A stretch of 64,000 bases of DNA from Epiperipatus broadwayi (GCA_028023455.1 JAQFVV010012416.1:2287767-2351766); one strand, 5' to 3'; shown: positions 9,801-22,652, counted from the first letter of the stretch. Program-made: numbers and translations. Notes: a model not told the origin generated them from the letters alone.

Positions 9801-12800
9801 TATATTAAATTGATAAGAATCCAAGCCTCGCATCCACACAATAAATCATATAATAAAGAGATCTATGTGCAACTAATTTAGCTATATATATATATATAAA
9901 TTTAGTTATTGTTTGGAAAACATTTTTTAGCTAATTCAATTTAGACTAGTTGTCAAAAAAAATTTACAGTAGTGCATACAAACATTTAAAATACTGAAAA
10001 TAGAGCGGCAATAAATCTGGCATCAAGATAATTTTGGTAAGTAATAATCATCTGCCACTTATTCATAAAAAATGTGGATTATTGTTTATTTGTAGAAAGT
10101 AAGAATAAGAAGTAGAAGTTGTTAAATAAATTTAATAGTTTTGATCCTCCTATAAAATATATTTTAGAAATGGGGTGGGGTGGGGGCTTGGATTTTGCTA
10201 AATTAACTTTTATTAGTAATAAGAGATAGACAATAATGTATTTTATTTTGTACAAAAAAAAGACTCTGCACAAAATCTATTAGAACAATTTATAACTAGG
10301 TTTAGCAAAGGTAAAAAGATATACTTTGACTTATCACTGTTAAGACAACGATTCCATTTCTAACAGTAATGAGATTTTATCATATGGCCATTGTATTTTT
10401 TGTTTTTGCAGTCAAAACGTTAAAACTCATTTGACCAACCCAGAATAAATTAATCCTTTTTCACTAATAACATTTTGACATCCATTTATGATTACTATGG
10501 AATGATTATTTATTTGCTATATATGTGAGTGCCTATATGTGTTTAAAAACAAATATATACTAATATATGTATATAGTATATGTTAAGCATATAGAATATT
10601 TCAAAAAACAAAACATATACTCATAATTAAAATATATAAAAAGTAATAGAATATGTTGGAAATACAGAACAAATATGCGCTATTCATTTGTAAAAAATGG
10701 AATGAGTAAATCAAAATATGATTAGAATAATAAATTAAAAACTAATATGCAAATAAGATAATACAATCAAAAAGTTTTGAAGCTTAAAAAAAATCAAAAA
10801 ATATTGAGAAATAAGATAATTCAATTATAAAAATTTTGAAAAACAGGAAATAGTTTGTACTGTATTTAAAAAAAAAACAGAATAGCTTACTAATCATACT
10901 ACAGAGAGAAAAGGTATATAATTTAGCACGAGAAGAGTCTACAAGTCTAAAAAGATATAGGAGAATACTAATTGATGTTAAATAATGAGTTTTTTTGGTG
11001 ATAATAGTCTAAATCACAGAGTAAATTACCCTCACAGAACAAAAGGTATAAAAGCCTAAGAAAAATATTAATTATAAATATTTTCCTTATACCATATTGT
11101 ATATAAGTTATTAACTATATATATATATATATCATTATATTACATAAGTATTACAATAGACAACAGGCACATTAAAATTCTAACACTAGAGAGTGACCCT
11201 AGATCTATAGCTTAGAATATAAGAGTTTATTGATGAGGATACCAAGTATAAATGCCTTTATAGGTATATCATTACTCCTAGACATTAAAATTGCCTCTAG
11301 ATTACAGAGAGTGAAATTCTTAAAAAATATCAATTGTCAGAGCAGACAACAGTAAACAAATGCTAAAATAGATCTAACAATAAACAAAATAAAGTTTATT
11401 AAAACTATAATACACTTCAATGTGATAAGAGTTTAAACACAAATGTAAATTCTATGGCAATTTGATAGTTTTAAATATTACCATTCTAAAAAATTTACAT
11501 AATACTGCATCATCTCTAAAGACTATTAAAGATTGTTATTTATATAATTCTATTAGATAGGTGATCTAAGTTAAAATATATTTTTAATTTTACCTTAACC
11601 CTCCTGTAATCTGACAGATTTCTTTGCTCTCACTAGATTTAAGCTTTCAATTTTCATTTTCATATTAAACCATAATTATTTATCAGAATATAATAAATTT
11701 GATCTCATTCAATAAATATTTTTCTTTACAAAATAAATAAATTTTAAAAAATCACATTTGATTTCTGGAATTATTTTAAAAATTATATTTATTCAAAACA
11801 AAATGCTGTCATGTCAGCAAAATAAAGTTTTAATTTTGAAAGTAAATTTCAGATGGAGCTGATTTAGTTTATAAAATGAATGAAATCTTCTTTGTTTCAT
11901 GCTTGATTTAAAAATCTGAATGAATTTTTTTTAATAACTACTAAATCTATCAATTTATGCTTTAAAAGTTTATATTTTATTTAAAATTTTTATGATATCA
12001 CTGAATATTATAATCAATCAGCTGAATGACCTATTTCTAGAAAGCTAAATTTTTCCATGACCATAATCTCTACAGTATCTATAGTAACAATATTCAGAAG
12101 AAAATATTCTTTTAAATTTAAAAATAAAACATTTCTTTAAAAAATAAATATATAATCATATTTATTTTTCATAATTATTACACCATTATGATACAAATAT
12201 GATCATAAAGTTTCTAAAAAATCAAGTTTTTACACCATTATAATATTTTCTCAATGATTGTAATATTTCCTCGAAATACACTCAGCAAAGTTCATGATCA
12301 CCAAATAAACAATATCTACTTATGGTACCAGAGTTTCAGTTTTCTTTAGGATACCAATTATTCAATTTTTTCGGCCATCTTTTGATTGTTTTTGTAACTA
12401 AAATATTAGAATATAAATATACGTGAATTTTAAAACCATAAAAATAAAAGTTTCACAAAATTTTCACCAGAGGAAAAATAAATATTTTAGTTTTAGAAAT
12501 CTCAGGCAAAGTTCTGTCATTTTGAAATGCTACAGAGTTAAAAGAACAAGCAATAACAAACAGTTTAAATTCACATAAATGTCAGCACCACAAAGACCAT
12601 TAAAATATTAGATCTACACCCTGTGCATGTGATCCCATGCCACTCTAAAATAAATTAATAATAGATTGGTCTCTTAATTACCTGGTGTACAAAGAAAAAA
12701 ATATATTTCATAGGAAGAAATGTCTCTACCCAATGCAAATCGAAATCATCTATAAGTATCTAATGTCAGAATAATATATATCGTGGAGAGGCAAAAAATC

Positions 12801-14140
12801 AAACACAAAATTCAAGTATAATGAATAACATATCTAGAGGATTGATATAAATGCACCCCATACATATATCAATTCTTTTAATTTCAGATGCTTGTGAAGC
12901 AACAAAGTAAATAGGCAATCTGCCAATAAAGAAAATCAGCTTATCAAACAATTTATATAACTACATGCACATCATGTTAGACACATACATGTTAGTGATT
13001 TTGAGTATCTTCAGAAATACACCATTAACTTTTAGTGATATTAAATTTAATCTAATATATATATTGTACCAGTCAAAATAGTATGCTCATTTAACAAGAT
13101 TCAAATCCTAAGCAAAAGTACCTTGAATCTGATCATGCTCGAGATACACAAGTCTGGAGCAATCCTGAATTCTAACCTATTTGCTATTCTTCGAATCTCT
13201 GACCCAATGAACAACAATACTGAGGATACAGTAAAATTATTTTAATTTCGTGCCCAGAAGCAGAGCGGTAGAGCATAAGATCAGACTGATGATGATGATC
13301 GAGGTCAGAGTAGCCCAGGAATTACATTCGTGTCAGTTATATATTAATGCTAAGTTATTAGCTAAAAAAATAGTTCTAAATATTAACTAGAAACTAATAA
13401 TTCAACGACAAACCAGGATTTACATGAAATGGATATATTTAATAAATATTAAACAAACGCATATATATATTACAAAAGATTAAGGAAACGTATGTATATT
13501 TTATCAACTAGTTTCACACTTGGGACAATATTGTTTATTTACAAGACTTAGGAATTTGTTGTATAAAATCCCCTCTATCACTTATTTAATAAATATAATT
13601 TTACAGATACAATTTTATAGTGTTTTATAACTTGTGCGGAGTTAATAAGCTAATTCAAGAAAACTTTTGATACGGAACATTGTGGATGCCGAAAATAAAT
13701 ATAAAAGATCGTGACAGTTTTAACAGTAAATGATTTATTTGATAACGGACAAAATATATGATTTCAATCATGTATTTCTTAGGAGAACTATTATTTATAC
13801 TTCTATTCGTATTGTTTGGCAAAGACGTCTTTTGGAAATAAGAAACACACAATGCGCTTTATTTACACTATTATATGATATAATAAATAATTTACATTTG
13901 TCTACGTCTATGGGAATCAATAACGGTTTTTTAAAGAAAGCACTTTAACTCAATGAACCGAATGTATTTTTTCACTAAATAAATCATTATCTTTAATACA
14001 TCATTGCAAATTACTAAGGCTAGGCGGACAGTGATTAAATTAAAGACAAGAGTAACAGAACTAGCATACAGTAAAGAAATCTGGCCTTCATGGCAAGCAT
14101 TTGGATATTTTATCATTTAAAAAGAATACTTGAGATGAAC
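9801..14140. other. AT-rich stretch, no gene recognised
   Basis: Long AT-rich DNA with AT microsatellites (about 9880, 11120, 13460). No retrotransposon motif, convincing exon or structured repeat was seen. Open frames here are short and AT-biased. Confidence 0.5.
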
Positions 14141-14149
14141 TTAGATTTG

Positions 14150-14395
14150 ATATGTCCACACATTCTGGCGGAGCAATATAAAAGGAGAGTCTGGGTTTGA
14201 GAGACCAGATCTGGATGCACTGTAATTCGCAGCACATAAACTTCATAAACTTTACGTTCCACAGGGAGTAATATCCCTGATTACGAACGATTTTGAAAAG
14301 TAGGATGGGCACTTCAGGCTTCTGATGTCCCTAATGACAAACAGTTGAGAAATGGAAAAGATAAAATATCAGAATACAGGAAAAGGTATGCCAGC
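14150..14395 (+). promoter_or_regulatory. Possible TATA promoter and short first exon
   Basis: An island of more complex, higher-GC sequence in an AT-rich desert. ATATAAAAGG at 14177-14186 resembles a TATA box. About 100-200 bases of non-repetitive sequence follow, ending in AAAAGGTATG (14381-14390), a possible 5' splice donor. No protein is recognised. It could equally be a fragment of an LTR or other repeat. Confidence 0.25.
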
Positions 14396-15000
14396 AACAT
14401 TTATATAATTTTATAATATTATTTAAAGTTTGGAGATTGTCTTACCTCTTGCACAATAATCTGTTTTCAATTCTGAGTCATTTAACAAATGGTAATGCAT
14501 AATAGCTATTTTCTATATCATTAAACTAATAAAATTTTCATTTAAGTTTGATTCCCAGATATGTATATATCAAAGGATTAGCCCTCCGGGCAATGGTAAG
14601 AAAAGGTAGAATTTTATATTAAGTGTCGCGATCTTTTATAATGGCAACTAAACAACAAAGTAAAATAAGCATCCACAATAAAATACCTTTAGATATACAA
14701 CCAACCTAGTGAATGATTTCTATTTTAAATAAACAAATGAATATATTTTTACTAATGAATTTAATTAAAGTTGTGAGGTTGACTGATATCGATATATTAG
14801 AGAAAATAATATATATATATATTAAACAAAATAAGTTGTATATATTTAATTGAGCCGCACAAAGTTATATAAACATAAATTAAGCGTGAAAGCAACATAT
14901 ATTTTGAATTACATAAGTATTAATAGGATTATAGAGAGAGAGAGTTTACGAGCAAAACTAGCAAAACATCACAAATGGATCTATGAATTAATTTAGCTAC
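14396..15000. other. AT-rich stretch, nothing recognised
   Basis: AT-rich sequence with short AT and GA microsatellites (about 14810, 14930). Confidence 0.45.
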
Positions 15001-15029
15001 AAATTATAAAAGTATTAACTTATGAAGGC

Positions 15030-15420
15030 AGTTCTACGTTAAAGGTTACCTAAGGAAAACAGCATAGCAGTGTCATTAGCAATCAGCAGTCAGAAGTAAT
15101 CATGTTGTATGGTCAGCCAGGTGGAACATGGCAGTTGCAGGCAGACAGTTCTACAAGAGAAGAAGAGAAAGGTGATAGATTCCTCTACTCATGCTTCATC
15201 ATGCAGGACTTGTACTGGCTTCTTAAAGTTAAGGTCTTGAAATGCTTCGTAACTAAACTGACTGACGAAAATCTTAACTTACTGAAAGGTAACTAAAAAC
15301 TCTAAGTAACTGACTTATCAAGTGAAAATAACTGACTGACCCTAAAAAGGTCTTATGGGCTCCTTTTATACACTATCTTTATAATCCCCTTACAAACAAC
15401 ATTTAATTAACATGTTTTAT
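15030..15420 (+). other. Unexplained complex island with an open frame
   Basis: More complex sequence than its surroundings. A 64-codon open frame at 15102-15296 starts 'MLYGQPGGTWQLQADSSTRE' and has no family I recognise. Downstream are repeated 'aactgactga' strings and a TATA-like 'ccttttatacac' near 15362. It could be a decayed LTR or an exon; the evidence is thin. Confidence 0.25.
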
Positions 15421-16666
15421 ACAGATAAGGCTCGAAATACCATTTTTAGCTATTTTAAATCATTTAACAACAACTGATAAATGATTTGTTTTTGATCTTA
15501 ATTGCGATTGACAATTTTAATTAAAGGCAACAAGCTGAATTTAAACAAAGATTATTTCAATATTTCGAATCTTCCTCATTTTCTTTGTTGTCACATTAAA
15601 TACACACAGATATAAAAATAATTACAAATATATACGCAAATGTATTTTCCAGTAAAAAACATAGCAATAAAATTATTGCTTTAGTCATCATATATATGTA
15701 TATACGCATCACTCAAACTACTGTTTCATTTTTACTAAACAAAATTAAGTTTACCAATTTTTCTAATGATTCAGCATACATTGTGTAAGTGAATAGCATA
15801 TATTTATAGCAAGGTCTAAATTGCCGACCTCGCAGGAGGTTAATGGAGATGGTGAAGCATGAAGCTCGATGATGATTAGACATTGACTGCTTCAATATAA
15901 CCAAATCTTTTTATATTTCATTCTTTTAAAAAATTGTTTAAGGCAACATTGATCTAAAACTAAATGTTACTAAATTCTGCTTATTAAGAATAATTGTGGA
16001 TGTGATTTTAATAAAACATTTCTTTTAAAAATTTGAGGTGAAAAAAAATTTAAAAAATAAACATGATTTCTTTTATTTCAACTGTTTAAAAGAAAAAATA
16101 TAGTATTATATCTTCTGTAAAATAAAATATTTAAATCTTCAAAACCTACTATAGTATATTAAAAACACTGAGTTAGATCAGGTTTTATAGAATATAAATA
16201 TTAAAATTTAGTATGACTGATAAATACATAGCCTAAAATTAGTTAATATAAAAGATACATAAATCCATAAATCATCTAAACTGAAGAATAAATATCACTG
16301 GCTTGCTAGTAATGCAAATTTAAGAGTTTATAAAATAGTTCATAAAGTAAATAAATTGTTACTTTTAAGTCCAAGGAAAATTATGGCTGAGAAGATATTT
16401 TTTCTCAAGTGGAATTATATATATATGTTTGTGCAATGGAGGTCATTAACAGTTTACTTGTGAAGGCATTCCATTTAATAGTTTCAAATCTTAGTCACAA
16501 TCAGGTATGTAGAGTTGGTATGAAATTTTTCTTTATTGGTGAGAAGAGCATCTGTTTAACTGCATGCATGAACATAGTTGATACATTGTTGAATCAAACT
16601 CAGAAAGCAGAGTTTGATACCCTGATAGAGATGGTTACATGCACAAAGGAAGTTTTTTAGAGTGAC
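15421..16666. other. AT-rich stretch with one unassigned open frame
   Basis: No repeat or gene is recognised. An 83-codon frame at 16409-16660 on plus ('CAMEVINSLLVKAFHLIVSN') is less biased than most frames here, but has no motif I recognise and no supporting signal. Confidence 0.35.
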
Positions 16667-16888
16667 ACCACTAAACATCACATGATCACCATCTCTTATA
16701 CTAGACATAATTTGTTATTAAACAAAGCAAAACTCTCCATACAGTAGTGCCAACCAGAGTAATCTGGGGATATTGGATGAGTAGGCATTAGATAGGGATT
16801 TTATGAACAAACCTTCTGGCATCCATTGATTACTCTGGTTGGCACAGGGTGGCACTATGTATGGAGAGTTTTACCTTGTTTTATATAC
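16667..16888 (+). mobile_element. Family beta copy A, hammerhead core deleted
   Basis: The left end (CCACTAAACATCACATGATC) is followed by an inverted copy of the right end (GCAAAACTCTCCATACAGTA). It then jumps to 'ctggggatattggatgag' and finishes with the standard right end, TATGGAGAGTTTTACC. The CUGAUGA-GAAA segment is deleted, leaving only the 3' side of stem I. Confidence 0.8.
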
Positions 16889-17339
16889 AACATGTTAAAA
16901 GCAGGTAAAAATAAAGACAAAAGAATATCAATAGAATAAGACAAATAAAATTTTCTGATCTGGTCTTTTTATATGTCCCAGCTTTATGAAATACCTTTTC
17001 ACTTAATTAACAAGCCTACATGATTACAGAATTTATTATTTAAACATGCCAGTAATTACTTTAATTACCATTGTTTACAAAATTCTCTAATTAAACAAGC
17101 CAGTAATTATTTTAATTCTGTATGTTTACAAACTTTTTAAATTAAACCAGTCCACCTGTTTATACAGTTCTTTAATACACAGGCCCACATGATTGTAGAT
17201 GAGATCTACAATATTATTAATTAAAATTTAACATTTTCAAAAACAGGAACAAAATTAAAAAGAAATTGATTTTCCAAGAATTTTAATTAATAAAGCACAA
17301 AATAATTGAATACAAGTTTTATAGATTAGTATTATGATA

Positions 17340-17584
17340 GGCAAAACTCTCCATACAGTAGTGCCACGCTGTGCCAACCAGAGTAATCAATGGATGCCAG
17401 AAGGCTTGTGCATAAAATTCCTATCTAGTGCCTACTCATCCATTATCTCCAGACTAGTTTCTGGCTTGTGGCCATCATCAGTGAGGAGCCTTGGATCTGA
17501 GAGCATTGCACTTATATTTTAGGATCTAATGCAACAATTATGTGCTAGTATAAGAGATGGTGATGATGTGATGTTTAATGGTTG
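17340..17584 (-). mobile_element. Family beta copy B
   Basis: On minus it reads from 'aaccattaaacatcacatca' (17584) through the hammerhead to the right end, GTATGGAGAGTTTTGCC (17341). It keeps the blocks shared by beta copies: 'ggatgagtaggcactagata', 'catccattgattactctggt' and 'gtggcactactgtatggaga'. Confidence 0.85.
17443..17488 (-). ncRNA. Hammerhead ribozyme, beta copy B
   Basis: Minus strand: CUGAUGA (17475-17481), stem II GGC/GCC with loop CACAA, GAAA (17458-17461), stem III ACUAGU (a palindrome, two pairs with a UA loop in cis) and C17 (17452). Stem I CUCCUCA/UGGAGAU pairs at five of six positions. All core bases are present. The very short stem III is as expected for type I hammerheads that work best as dimers. 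Confidence 0.65.
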
Positions 17585-17847
17585 AACTCATAATGGTGAC
17601 CATTATGATTGTAAAATTGGGTCCCATTAGGGTAAGCATGACTTTCACAGTTGTCATATTTTTAAAATATAAAGAATGATTACCTGGATTACCTGAGATC
17701 CTTTGATTTTATAGTATGTATCTAAAACCAATTGTTTAATTATTAAATAAAGTAGATTAAAAATACTATATACCAATACTTTCTTTTACAACTTAATTCC
17801 ATTTTTTTATTACCTTCCCAAACCCAATTTTTCTTTTAGAAATCTCT

Positions 17848-17860
17848 CCCCCCCCCCCCC
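17848..17860 (+). repeat. Poly-C run
   Basis: Thirteen consecutive C in AT-rich DNA, a simple repeat. Confidence 0.95.
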
Positions 17861-18219
17861 GAAAGAATCATATGTATTTCCAATAGTTACTTCACAACCA
17901 ATGCTGTGACTATTTATTTATTAGTCATTTTGAAGGGAGTTCTTATATATATTTTTAGTATGGTTTGTGCTAATATATCTCTGAAATTTAGAGACATATA
18001 TATATTTCATAAACTTATATTAAAAAAAATTAATTAAAATTTTTAAAATGCAATTAACCTTATTAAAATTTTTTTTAAAGTATCAACGTTATAAATAAAT
18101 TTGAAATTTTTTTTATAAAGTTAATATTTGAGTAAAATGTTTATGTCTTAAAATTGCATTTACAAATTGATTTTTTAAAATATGTTGTTGAAATAAATAT
18201 ATAGTAATAGTATGAACTC

Positions 18220-18500
18220 TGTGTGGTGAACCTGATGTGATGACACTTGTCATCATCAACCCCAATTCAATACAAAATTTAAAATACAATTAAATATAAA
18301 AGGAATGAATATGAGAGATTAGCACAAAACTAATTAAAAATAACTATAAGTTGACCAGCAATATACAAAAGCAATAATCATTCACCACTATTTATGATCA
18401 ACAATAAAAATAAAATCAACAGTCAATCTTGTGACTGGATTTGAACCTGGCTCATTATTTAGCCATTTTCCGTTTGGGGCAGCTTGTTTAGACAATAATT
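18220..18500 (-). repeat. Dispersed repeat zeta, SINE-like
   Basis: The reverse complement recurs at about 31290-31600 with moderate divergence. On minus it contains CCAGGTTCAAATCCAGTCAC, a good B-box match (GGTTCAAATCC), preceded by a weak A-box-like 'tggctaaataatgagcc'. I infer a tRNA-derived SINE with a unique body of about 150 bp. Confidence 0.6.
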
Positions 18501-18939
18501 TGATGCACAAACTTAAGTGTTATTCCATAAGAATACAACAACTAGAAAATAATGTTCGGAAACTAAAACATGCTGATCATTATTAATTCTCTGACCACTT
18601 AGTACCATTAATGTACTATCCAACTATAAACTTAATTTCTACATAAATAATTAAGATGAAATTTAATGCATGGACTTTAATGGATATTCTCTTTGCACCA
18701 TACAGCATTAGAGAAATAAAGAAATCATCAACAACTGGATGTCTATAAACATTAAACATAAACCTCTTTTATATAACAGACCATTGTACACAAATCCAGC
18801 TCAGAGAACAAAGGCTCTATAATTGTTACTGTGATCAGGAGATATAATACAAATATATAATATTCTAAAAATATTTAGGATTGGGTAAATTACTGGAATA
18901 ACTTTAACAATGAAATATAAATGTATTAAACAATCCAAA

Positions 18940-19155
18940 ACAAAGCAAAACTCTCCATATAGTATGTATTAATAACTATTAAAATAAAATTAAGGTCTGC
19001 TAAATATGGCTATACTTATAAATTAAACCTTCTGATTTTGATTAATACCAGCAAGAAATCAACTATTACATTGCAATTTACCTCTAAACACCACACAATC
19101 ATTATCTGGTTGGCACAGGGTGGCACTACTGTATGGAGAGTTTTGCCTTGTTTAT
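18940..19155 (+). repeat. Family beta copy C, ends only
   Basis: A left piece (AAAGCAAAACTCTCCATATAGTA, 18942-18964) and a right piece (19107-19147, 'ctggttggcacagggtggca' to GGAGAGTTTTGCC) form inverted termini. The roughly 140 bp between them do not match other beta copies and hold no hammerhead. It is a deletion derivative or an interrupted copy. Confidence 0.65.
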
Positions 19156-19422
19156 TAACATTGCAATTTACATATATGTCCCAATAGGTTTACATAAAAC
19201 ATGGACACCTCAGCACACAGAAGTGCCTGTAAAAAAATTTACTTTTATAATTCATAATTAATAACTGATTTAACATATATGTATGCACATGAAAATGGAA
19301 ACATACATTGACATTTATATATATATGTTCAACAGATGGCGTTTTACCAAAACCACCGAACAAGTGTAAAATTTGTTTACATAAACGAAAAAAGAGTCAG
19401 AATTAACTACCTCTTTCATTTG

Positions 19423-19477
19423 CTCACCCCCAGATCAGCTGATTTTAAGCTGGTTTGCTCTCATCAGTGAGGGATAG
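19423..19477 (-). ncRNA. Hammerhead ribozyme, alpha copy 1, core mutated
   Basis: Minus strand: stem I CCCUCA/UGGGGG, CUGAUGA (19461-19467), stem II GAGC/GCUU and stem III AUCAGCUGAU (19434-19443) are kept. GAAA has become AAAA: G12, an essential catalytic base, is A at 19446. Predicted inactive. Confidence 0.75.
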
Positions 19478-19834
19478 AGTATAGAAACTAGATCTAAACA
19501 CTGACTCTCAAGTGTTTATGCAAAATGTTTCTATCAGTTTGCAAGCGTGAATTTTTCAGACCGGTAAAGTCTTCAAACTCAGCCTAGCAAGCCAGATATT
19601 TATATGGGTCTGATCTCAGTTCAGTATCACCACAAATCAAAGTCTCTGCAATATATATCATTGCAAGAAAACTTTAAATGTACATTTATGAAAAACAAAA
19701 TAAGTTATTCACGTAACTTGCTATCACTTGTTATTTATGTTCCACAGATGGCGTTTTACCAAAACTACCGAACAAGTGTAAAGTTTGTTTACATAAATGA
19801 AAAAAGAGTCAGAATTAACTACCTCTTTCATTTG

Positions 19835-19889
19835 CTCACCCCCAAATCAGCTGATATCAAGCTGGTCTGCTCTCATCAGTGAGGGATAG
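19835..19889 (-). ncRNA. Hammerhead ribozyme, alpha copy 2, core mutated
   Basis: Minus strand: CUGAUGA (19873-19879), stem I and the palindromic stem III are kept. GAAA reads GAUA (A14 changed at 19856), and position 17 is U instead of C. Predicted inactive or very weak. Confidence 0.75.
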
Positions 19890-20242
19890 AGTATAGAAAC
19901 TAGATCTAAACACTGACTCTCAAGTGTTTATGCAAAACGTTTCTATCAGTTTGCAAGTGTGAATTTTTCAGACCAGTAAAGTCTTCAAACTCAGCCTAGC
20001 AAGCCAGATATTTATATGGGTCTGATCTCAGTTCAGTACCTTTAAAGTTTTCTTGCAATGATATATATTGCAGAGACTTTGATTATGTGGTGATACTGAA
20101 CTGAGATCAGACCCATATAAATATCTGGCTTGCTAGGCTGAGTTTGAAGACTTTACCGGTCTGAAAAATTCACGCTTGCAAATTGATAGAAACATTTTGC
20201 ATAAACACTTGAGAGTCAGTGTTTAGATCTAGTTTCTATACT

Positions 20243-20297
20243 CTATCCCTCACTGATGAGAGCAAACCAGCTTGAAATCAGCTGATCTGGGGGTGAG
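20243..20297 (+). ncRNA. Intact type I hammerhead ribozyme, alpha copy 3
   Basis: All parts can be paired by eye. Stem I is six pairs, CCCUCA (20247-20252) with UGGGGG (20288-20293), one of them U-G. Then CUGAUGA (20253-20259); stem II GAGC/GCUU, four pairs, with loop AAACCA; and GAAA (20274-20277). Stem III is AUCAGCUGAU (20277-20286), a perfect palindrome that gives three pairs with an AGCU loop in cis or a full duplex in a dimer. C17 is at 20287, so cleavage would fall between 20287 and 20288. Every conserved core base is present. Confidence 0.82.
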
Positions 20298-20455
20298 AAA
20301 ATGAAAGAGGTAGTTAATTCTGACTCTTTTTTCATTTATGTAAACAAATTTTACACTTGTTCGGTGGTTTTGGTAAAACGCCATCTGTTGAACATAAATA
20401 ACAAGTGATAGCAAGTTACGTGAATAACTTGTTTTTGTTTTTCATATATATATAT

Positions 20456-22650
20456 AAATAAACCTAGTCAACCATATTATATTTTCTCAACACACAATTA
20501 ATTCAATGTCAAAAATATATAATGCACTTATAAGCACTCAGATATGCTGCACAATAATTTAAAATTTAACATCTTTGAACTGTCATAGACTTATAAACAA
20601 ATTCAATTCATTTTTAATAATACATAAATGCACATGTATGTCTGTATATATATAATAAATAGTATAAATTAAAGCTATTAATTTTTTCATGGTAAGTAAA
20701 AGTCTTCTTTAGAAAATATTTACACCTTTGACAGTCCTTCAAAGTTTTTCATTTCCTCCTTTTTTTCTAATTAATTGTAAATCACTTTAAAAATACTTCA
20801 GCAAGTTATTTTTTGTTCCCTAATCTAGAAAGATTTTTGATGTTTACATTTTATTTTAAAATATAATCATCAATCAATCAATCTTTTGTTTTTAGACTTT
20901 TAATTCAAGCAAAAATTATTTGCTTGTTTTACCTTTAAACTAGAGATTTTAACTGTCATTTTCAATAAATTATTTAAAATAATATCATTCTCAATATATA
21001 TACACTACTCACCAGCTGTATTATATATATGAGACAGTACCTTTATCTATGCCTCTCTGCACATTGATAAAATTGTATATATAAACTACTTCAGCAAGCT
21101 GAATGGACTCTCTGGGTAAGCTGGTCCCTTCTAAACAATAGACTGGATTAATATCATCTTTGGGAAAGTTACAATCTTGTAACCATTGGCCTGAAATGAG
21201 CTCCATACAGTCTCTGTACCATCTAATACATACATATATAAGGCTCAAAACCATATAAAAGCTAGGCCTTTCTTTCATGTGAATCCAAACTCTACACTAA
21301 TAAATTAGTAACAGCAGCTGAGTTTGAACTCTCTTGCTTTCAGTTATATCTTCATAGCAGCTCTGTAATAACTCTTAAAACATTAAAAACTAAAAATTCT
21401 AATTTTTTTCAAACTTTTTATAATCAGGGTGAGGAAAAACACAGTAATTAAAAGTACATTTTCTTTATCTTGATTTAAAAAAGTTAATGACTCTTTTCAA
21501 TTTGCTTTAATCCCTTCAAGAACAACTTTGTAGAATTTTTATCAAAATATATTTTACAATAATAAATTTAAAAAATTGCTAATCAAAATAAATAATGGAA
21601 ATTTATAATTATCAGTATTTCTATTGTAATATAAAAACATGCTTGTTTTCATTTTGAAATCAGATTATAAAATATTAATTAGAGCTTTTTAAATGGTTAA
21701 TTTATAATAAATTGTCTTAAATTCAAAATTATCTAATCCTTAACTATTATTCCAGTGTAATATAGAAAATATCTATAAATTTTTTTTATTTTTATTTCTA
21801 TCTTTTTTTCAGCTTTATATATATATGCACACACACTACTATGTAGTTGTATGCCATGAGATATATAACTATCCCAATATATATATTATAATTTTCAGAC
21901 ATACATATTAATATATAGCATAACAAATTACAAGTGTTATCCTTCCAAATGATAATTTTTTTTTAGATAATAACATAAATAACAGAGTAAAGCTACACCA
22001 ACATTTTAAATATGAAATTATTATAGTCCATATATTGATATTGGAAATTATTTTAAAAATTAAATACCTATATTTCACTACCTTTTATTTAATGACATTA
22101 CACTATTTTTTAAATATGTGTGAATAAATAATTAATATTTTTTTCTGGATGTCTTTGAAAAAGATCATACATTAAAAACAAGTAGATGAGTTTATAAAAT
22201 GATATTGATTTATTGAAATGAGATTAAATCTTTGTGTGCTAATTAGAAGGATTTTCTAAACTTCTATAATATTATCTATTAATAAAAAGTGAATACTCTT
22301 GACATGCCACATACATTAGTTGTAGTATTTAAATAAGAAAAGTTTTGCTATATTGATGAAGCATCAATTGTTTGAACACTACTAAATGAGGATGGAGTTT
22401 AAAATGTGTGTTGCACTGGGATTGGTCAATCTTTTGATCTATAGGCAATGCTTAAAGTTTAGAAAAATCACTAGGTGGCGCATAGAGATTTAATATTGCT
22501 TTAAATAATTACATAAGTACAGAGCCAATGAATTATTTATTGATAATATGTATATTAAAAATATGTAAATATTGTTTTGAAAATAGCTATAATATAAAAA
22601 GTTGAAATAGGAAAAGTAAAAAGTTTTTAATAGAAAGTATGATTTTAGAT
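20456..22650. other. AT-rich stretch, nothing recognised
   Basis: AT-rich DNA with AT microsatellites near 20450, 20640 and 21810. An 85-codon minus frame at 21021-21278 has no recognisable family. Confidence 0.5.
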
Positions 22651-22652
22651 TA

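Larger units (their letters stand above)
19329..20455. mobile_element. Family alpha element: 412-bp tandem dimer plus inverted copy
   Basis: Copy 1 (about 19329-19690) and copy 2 (about 19690-20045) are head-to-tail. CAGATGGCGTTTTACCAAAA starts at 19333 and 19745, and the ribozyme cores at 19461 and 19873 are likewise 412 bp apart. Copy 3 (about 20046-20455) is inverted. It carries the outer 'agttattcacgtaacttgct' that also precedes copy 2. Each copy holds one hammerhead. Copies 1 and 2 are on minus and each has a core mutation; copy 3 is on plus and intact. Tandem units with type I hammerheads are the known layout of retrozymes and of PLE terminal repeats. Self-cleavage at two adjacent sites would release a 412-nt monomer. 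A short related piece lies at about 38793-38827. No protein is encoded. Confidence 0.85.

Noticed and set aside
13250-13330. tRNA or SINE around 'agagcggtagagcataagat'
   Set aside because: An A-box-like string is present but no B box follows at a suitable distance.
22350-22400. Hammerhead at 'attgatgaagcatcaattg'
   Set aside because: It is a simple palindrome; no GAAA or stem I partner lies in register.
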